This document shows, piece after piece, positions 61,008-64,000 of a stretch of 64,000 nucleotides of DNA. Origin of the DNA: JAYQKL01 sp049890195. GTDB taxonomy: Bacteria; Pseudomonadota; Alphaproteobacteria; RS24. The stretch spans positions 124,001-188,000 of the forward strand of contig JBMHBY010000005.1 of assembly GCA_049890195.1 (NCBI GenBank), in the 5' to 3' direction. Position numbers and translations under genes: made by a program. Every line of letters starts with the position of its first letter. Positions within the stretch are counted from its first letter, which is position 1. The notes below the pieces were generated by a model. The model was not told the origin of the DNA. It made no database searches and saw nothing but the letters and a program-made list of their open reading frames with translations.

Positions 61008-63119
61008 TCAGTGCGCCAAAATGGCGAGGAACAACAGAGCCACAATATTTGTGATCTTGATCATCGGGTTGACGGCCGGGCCGGCGGTGTCCTTGTAAGG
61101 ATCGCCGACGGTATCCCCCGTCACAGCAGCTTTATGGGCCTCAGAGCCTTTGCCGCCATGATTGCCGTCCTCGATGTATTTCTTGGCATTATCCCATGCA
61201 CCGCCGCCGGCTGTCATGGACAGGGCCACAAACAGGCCGGTCACGATCACACCAAGCAGCATCGCACCCAATGCGGAGAAGGCCGCCGAACGGTCGGCAA
61301 TGGCCTCAACGACATAATACAAAACGATGGGTGACAGAACCGGCAGCATGGACGGAATGACCATCTCCTTGATGGCGGCACGGGTCAGCAGATCGACCGC
61401 GGCTTCATAATCAGGCTTTTCGGTGCCTTTCATGATGCCCGGCTTCTCTTTGAACTGACGGCGGACCTCCTCGACAATGGCGCCACCGGCGCGGCCGACC
61501 GCCATCATGCCCATCGCACCAAACAGGTACGGCAGCAGACCACCGACAAACAGGCCGGCAACCACATAGGGGTTCGACAGTGAAAAGTCGACGCTGACGC
61601 CGGCGAAATAGCCATAGGTGTCAGAGTTGCTGGTAAAGTATTTCAGGTCCTCCGTATATGCCGCAAACAGCACCAATGCACCAAGCCCGGCGGACCCAAT
61701 GGCATAGCCTTTGGTCACGGCCTTGGTGGTGTTGCCAACAGCGTCCAGAGCGTCTGTGGTGTTGCGCACCTCTTCCGGCAGCTCAGACATTTCAGCAATA
61801 CCCCCGGCATTGTCAGTGACAGGGCCGAAAGCGTCCAGCGCCACGACCATGCCAGCCAGAGCCAGCATGGTGGAAACCGCGATGGCGATGCCGAACAGGC
61901 CGGCGAGATTGTAAGTTACCAGGATACCGGCGACAATCACGATGGCCGGCAGCGCTGTGGCTTCCATGGAAACCGCAAGGCCCTGAATGACGTTGGTGCC
62001 GTGGCCGGTTTCAGAGGCGGCCGCAACGGATTTGACCGGGCGATAGTTGACGCCGGTGTAATATTCGGTGATCCAGATAATCAGGCCTGTGATGACCAGC
62101 CCGAGAACGCCGCAAATATAAAGATCTAGGCCTTTGAATGACAGGCCCTCACCGACCGTGCGGACAACATCCAGACCAATCATGTTATCGGTCACAAAGT
62201 ACAGCGCCGCCAGCGACAGAATCGCGGAAGCGATGAACCCCTTATACAACGCCCCCATGATGGAGTTGTTGGAGCCCAGACGGACAAAGAAAGTGCCGAT
62301 GATGGACGTCACAATGCAGGTGGCGCCAATGGCCAGCGGATACAGCATCAGTTCAACGCTGCCCTGGAAGAAAATGGCTGCCAGAACCATGGTCGCAACA
62401 ATCGTCACGGCGTAGGTCTCAAACAGGTCAGCGGCCATGCCGGCGCAGTCACCAACATTGTCACCGACATTGTCGGCAATGGTGGCCGGGTTGCGCGGGT
62501 CATCCTCCGGAATACCGGCTTCGACCTTACCGACCAGGTCACCACCGACATCCGCACCTTTGGTGAAAATGCCGCCGCCGAGCCGGGCAAAAATGGAGAT
62601 CAAGGATGCACCAAAGCCGAGCGCAACCAAAGCGTCAATGACTTCGCGCGAAGATGCCGACAGGCCCAGCGGACCGGTCAGGATATGGAAGTACACAGCC
62701 ACGGACAGCAGGGCCAGGCCCGCCACCAGCATGCCGGTCACGGCGCCGGAGCGGAAAGCTATGGACAGGCCGCCGGCAAGACTTTCGCTGGCCGCTTGTG
62801 TTGTCCGCACATTGGCGCGCACGGACACCAGCATACCCACATAGCCGGCAACACCAGACAGAGCCGCGCCAATGACGAAGCCGGCTGAGACCTTCACGCC
62901 CAGCAGGTAAGCCACGATGACGGCAATTACAACGCCAACAATGCCGATGGTTCGGTATTGGCGGTTTAGATAGGCGCTGGCGCCGGATTGGATTGCAGAC
63001 GCAATTTCCTGCATTTTTTCATTGCCGGCACTGGCGGCAAGAATGCTTTGGATGGCCCAAAGACCATAAACAATGGCAAGGACACCTGCGCCGATAATCA
63101 GCATCATAGCTGTGCTCAT
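61008..63119 (-). CDS. hppA: K+-independent proton-pumping membrane pyrophosphatase
   Basis: Integral membrane pump of 703 residues that uses pyrophosphate hydrolysis to move protons. The substrate motifs are GGGIFTKGADVGGDLVGKVE and PEDDPRNPATIADNVGDNVG, plus GDTVGDPYKDTAGPAVNP near the C-terminus. GNTTKAVTKGYAIG carries lysine where K+-dependent enzymes have alanine, which predicts a K+-independent proton pump. It lies between thiL and bamE, with the terminator just after it. Confidence 0.96.
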   Translation of the reverse strand: MSTAMMLIIGAGVLAIVYGLWAIQSILAASAGNEKMQEIASAIQSGASAYLNRQYRTIGIVGVVIAVIVAYLLGVKVSAGFVIGAALSGVAGYVGMLVSVRANVRTTQAASESLAGGLSIAFRSGAVTGMLVAGLALLSVAVYFHILTGPLGLSASSREVIDALVALGFGASLISIFARLGGGIFTKGADVGGDLVGKVEAGIPEDDPRNPATIADNVGDNVGDCAGMAADLFETYAVTIVATMVLAAIFFQGSVELMLYPLAIGATCIVTSIIGTFFVRLGSNNSIMGALYKGFIASAILSLAALYFVTDNMIGLDVVRTVGEGLSFKGLDLYICGVLGLVITGLIIWITEYYTGVNYRPVKSVAAASETGHGTNVIQGLAVSMEATALPAIVIVAGILVTYNLAGLFGIAIAVSTMLALAGMVVALDAFGPVTDNAGGIAEMSELPEEVRNTTDALDAVGNTTKAVTKGYAIGSAGLGALVLFAAYTEDLKYFTSNSDTYGYFAGVSVDFSLSNPYVVAGLFVGGLLPYLFGAMGMMAVGRAGGAIVEEVRRQFKEKPGIMKGTEKPDYEAAVDLLTRAAIKEMVIPSMLPVLSPIVLYYVVEAIADRSAAFSALGAMLLGVIVTGLFVALSMTAGGGAWDNAKKYIEDGNHGGKGSEAHKAAVTGDTVGDPYKDTAGPAVNPMIKITNIVALLFLAILAH

Positions 63120-63239
63120 GAGTGAATTCCTTTTTTGAGTTATTTAAAGAACAGACGGAAACTTATCCCTCTCACTAATCCCGCCGAAATTGCCAAATAT
63201 TGCTGAAAAAGGCAACTTTTTCTTGCAAAAAAGCGTATT

Positions 63240-64000
63240 TCAGAAGTGAGACCACCCCTTTTGCACCACCTCGACCGGCACCCCGGACTGATCAAAAACC
63301 CCATCACGACCTGAAATCACTGTGCCGACCCGCGTGAACCTGTGGTTGTAACGGTCAAAGATGTCTGCGACAGCCTTACGCACGGCCGGTTCTGCGGTAA
63401 ACACCAGCTGATAGTCATCGCCGCTGGTCAACTGGAACATCCGGTCGCCGGCGGGGTCGGTCAGCGGCACATGCTCCAAATTTACCTCCGCCCCGCAGTT
63501 TGAGGCGACGCAAATATGGTGCAAGTCCGACAAAAACCCATCCGATATGTCTGCGCAAGCAGAAATATAAGGTGCCAGGGCCATCCCAATCCCCAGCAAA
63601 GGCTCCGGAGAGGTATAATGTTTTGCGAAAACCGACGGTTTGCCGGCTTTTGCATCCACCAGCCCCAAACCGCCGGCGCCTATTTCGCCTGTAACGTAAA
63701 TGTCATCACCGGCACAGGCACCCGACCTTTTGACCATTTTGCCATGCTCAACCTGCCCGATGGCCGTCAGGCTGAAAACAGCACCATGGGGCTGCAGAAC
63801 ACTGTCCCCGCCCAACAAGGGGCACCCAAATCGCTCAAGCTGCCGGCCCAGACCTGCCGCAAAGCCGGCCACCCAGTCCTCATCCATGAGGCTGGGTGCG
63901 AAATTCAGAAAACATCCAATTGGAGCGGCCCCCTTCGCGGCCAAATCCGATAAGTTCACCGCCACCAGCTTGGCGGCAATATCATCTGCCGGTGTTTCCG
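63240..64000 (-). CDS. thiL: Thiamine-monophosphate kinase, C-terminal part
   Basis: Truncated at the right edge; the reading frame stays open to 64000. ThiL phosphorylates thiamine monophosphate to the diphosphate. The visible part begins ETPADDIAAKLVAVNLSDLA with the family SDLAAKGA motif, then LGGDSV, YVTGEIGAGGLGLVDA and ACADISDGFLSDLHHIC, and the C-terminal RVGTVISGRDGVFD. The upstream neighbour is usually nusB in alphaproteobacteria, outside this window. Confidence 0.93.
   Translation of the reverse strand, partial: ETPADDIAAKLVAVNLSDLAAKGAAPIGCFLNFAPSLMDEDWVAGFAAGLGRQLERFGCPLLGGDSVLQPHGAVFSLTAIGQVEHGKMVKRSGACAGDDIYVTGEIGAGGLGLVDAKAGKPSVFAKHYTSPEPLLGIGMALAPYISACADISDGFLSDLHHICVASNCGAEVNLEHVPLTDPAGDRMFQLTSGDDYQLVFTAEPAVRKAVADIFDRYNHRFTRVGTVISGRDGVFDQSGVPVEVVQKGWSHF

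Overview
The window reads as a chromosomal segment of a Gram-negative alphaproteobacterium, with gene orders that look closest to Rhodobacterales or a sister lineage. The clues are dusB-ntrB-ntrC, a fused ispDF followed by pgpA-cinA-ratA-lipA, the valS/tolC/pcm block, aapJQMP, recJ-glpX-hom-aminotransferase, bamE/cbp3/DUF177/plsX/fabH/ihfA/merR, a complex I 18 kDa-type subunit and a proton-pumping pyrophosphatase next to thiL. The DNA is moderately GC-rich by eye. No phage, IS element, integrase, CRISPR array or rRNA was seen; coding density is high and no gene-free stretch exceeds about 300 bases.

Layout. 1-2251: nitrogen regulation (ntrC partial, ntrB, dusB), reverse strand. 2385-5978: isoprenoid precursor (ispDF), lipid (pgpA), pncC/cinA, ratA, lipA. 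6038-7752: an FtsB/DivIC-like division protein and enolase, separated by 98 bases carrying six GANTC sites. 7873-10101: 7-deazaguanine pathway queC-queE-queD-queF. 10221-17257: a 27-residue lipoprotein, ilvD, valS, a small unknown protein, tolC, pcm. 17413-17633: tRNA-Cys and tRNA-Asn. 18160-25565: a photo-oxidative stress island made of two convergent operons (photolyase, FAD oxidoreductase, DUF1365, Cfa-like methyltransferase and DUF3833 forward; ChrR-like protein, DUF6134-like protein and SDR reverse). 25728-34034: cysK, an acetyltransferase, the aapJQMP amino acid importer, metC, a Sel1-repeat protein and a glutamine-amidotransferase-like hydrolase. 34116-37036: a secreted FecR-domain protein and a TPR/outer-membrane barrel protein. 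37059-46082: tRNAs, complex I subunit, P450 plus membrane partner, DUF3137 protein, a tandem DsbA-fold protein, a double cold-shock protein, nhaD, sirtuin, secreted MsrA. 46147-60919: recJ, glpX, hom, aminotransferase, argC, fabZ, rpsI, rplM, heme A synthase, DUF2842, a 26-residue membrane peptide, tRNA-Pro, MerR regulator, ihfA, fabH, plsX, DUF177, cytochrome bc1 chaperone, bamE. 61008-64000: hppA and thiL (partial).

Most of the window is housekeeping. The parts most worth a second look are: (a) the GANTC (CcrM-type) cluster upstream of the FtsB/DivIC gene; (b) the ChrR-like regulator, which keeps the cupin metal site but has lost most N-terminal zinc ligands, has no sigma gene beside it, yet sits behind a sequence resembling an RpoE/ECF11 promoter and heads a lipid/photoprotection island; (c) the FecR/TPR-barrel pair, which looks like a secreted cargo with its own outer-membrane partner; (d) the tandem-duplicated DsbA-fold protein; (e) a QueD with Asn in place of the usual catalytic Cys; and (f) two tiny genes encoding 26-27 residue membrane or lipid-anchored peptides with good ribosome-binding sites.
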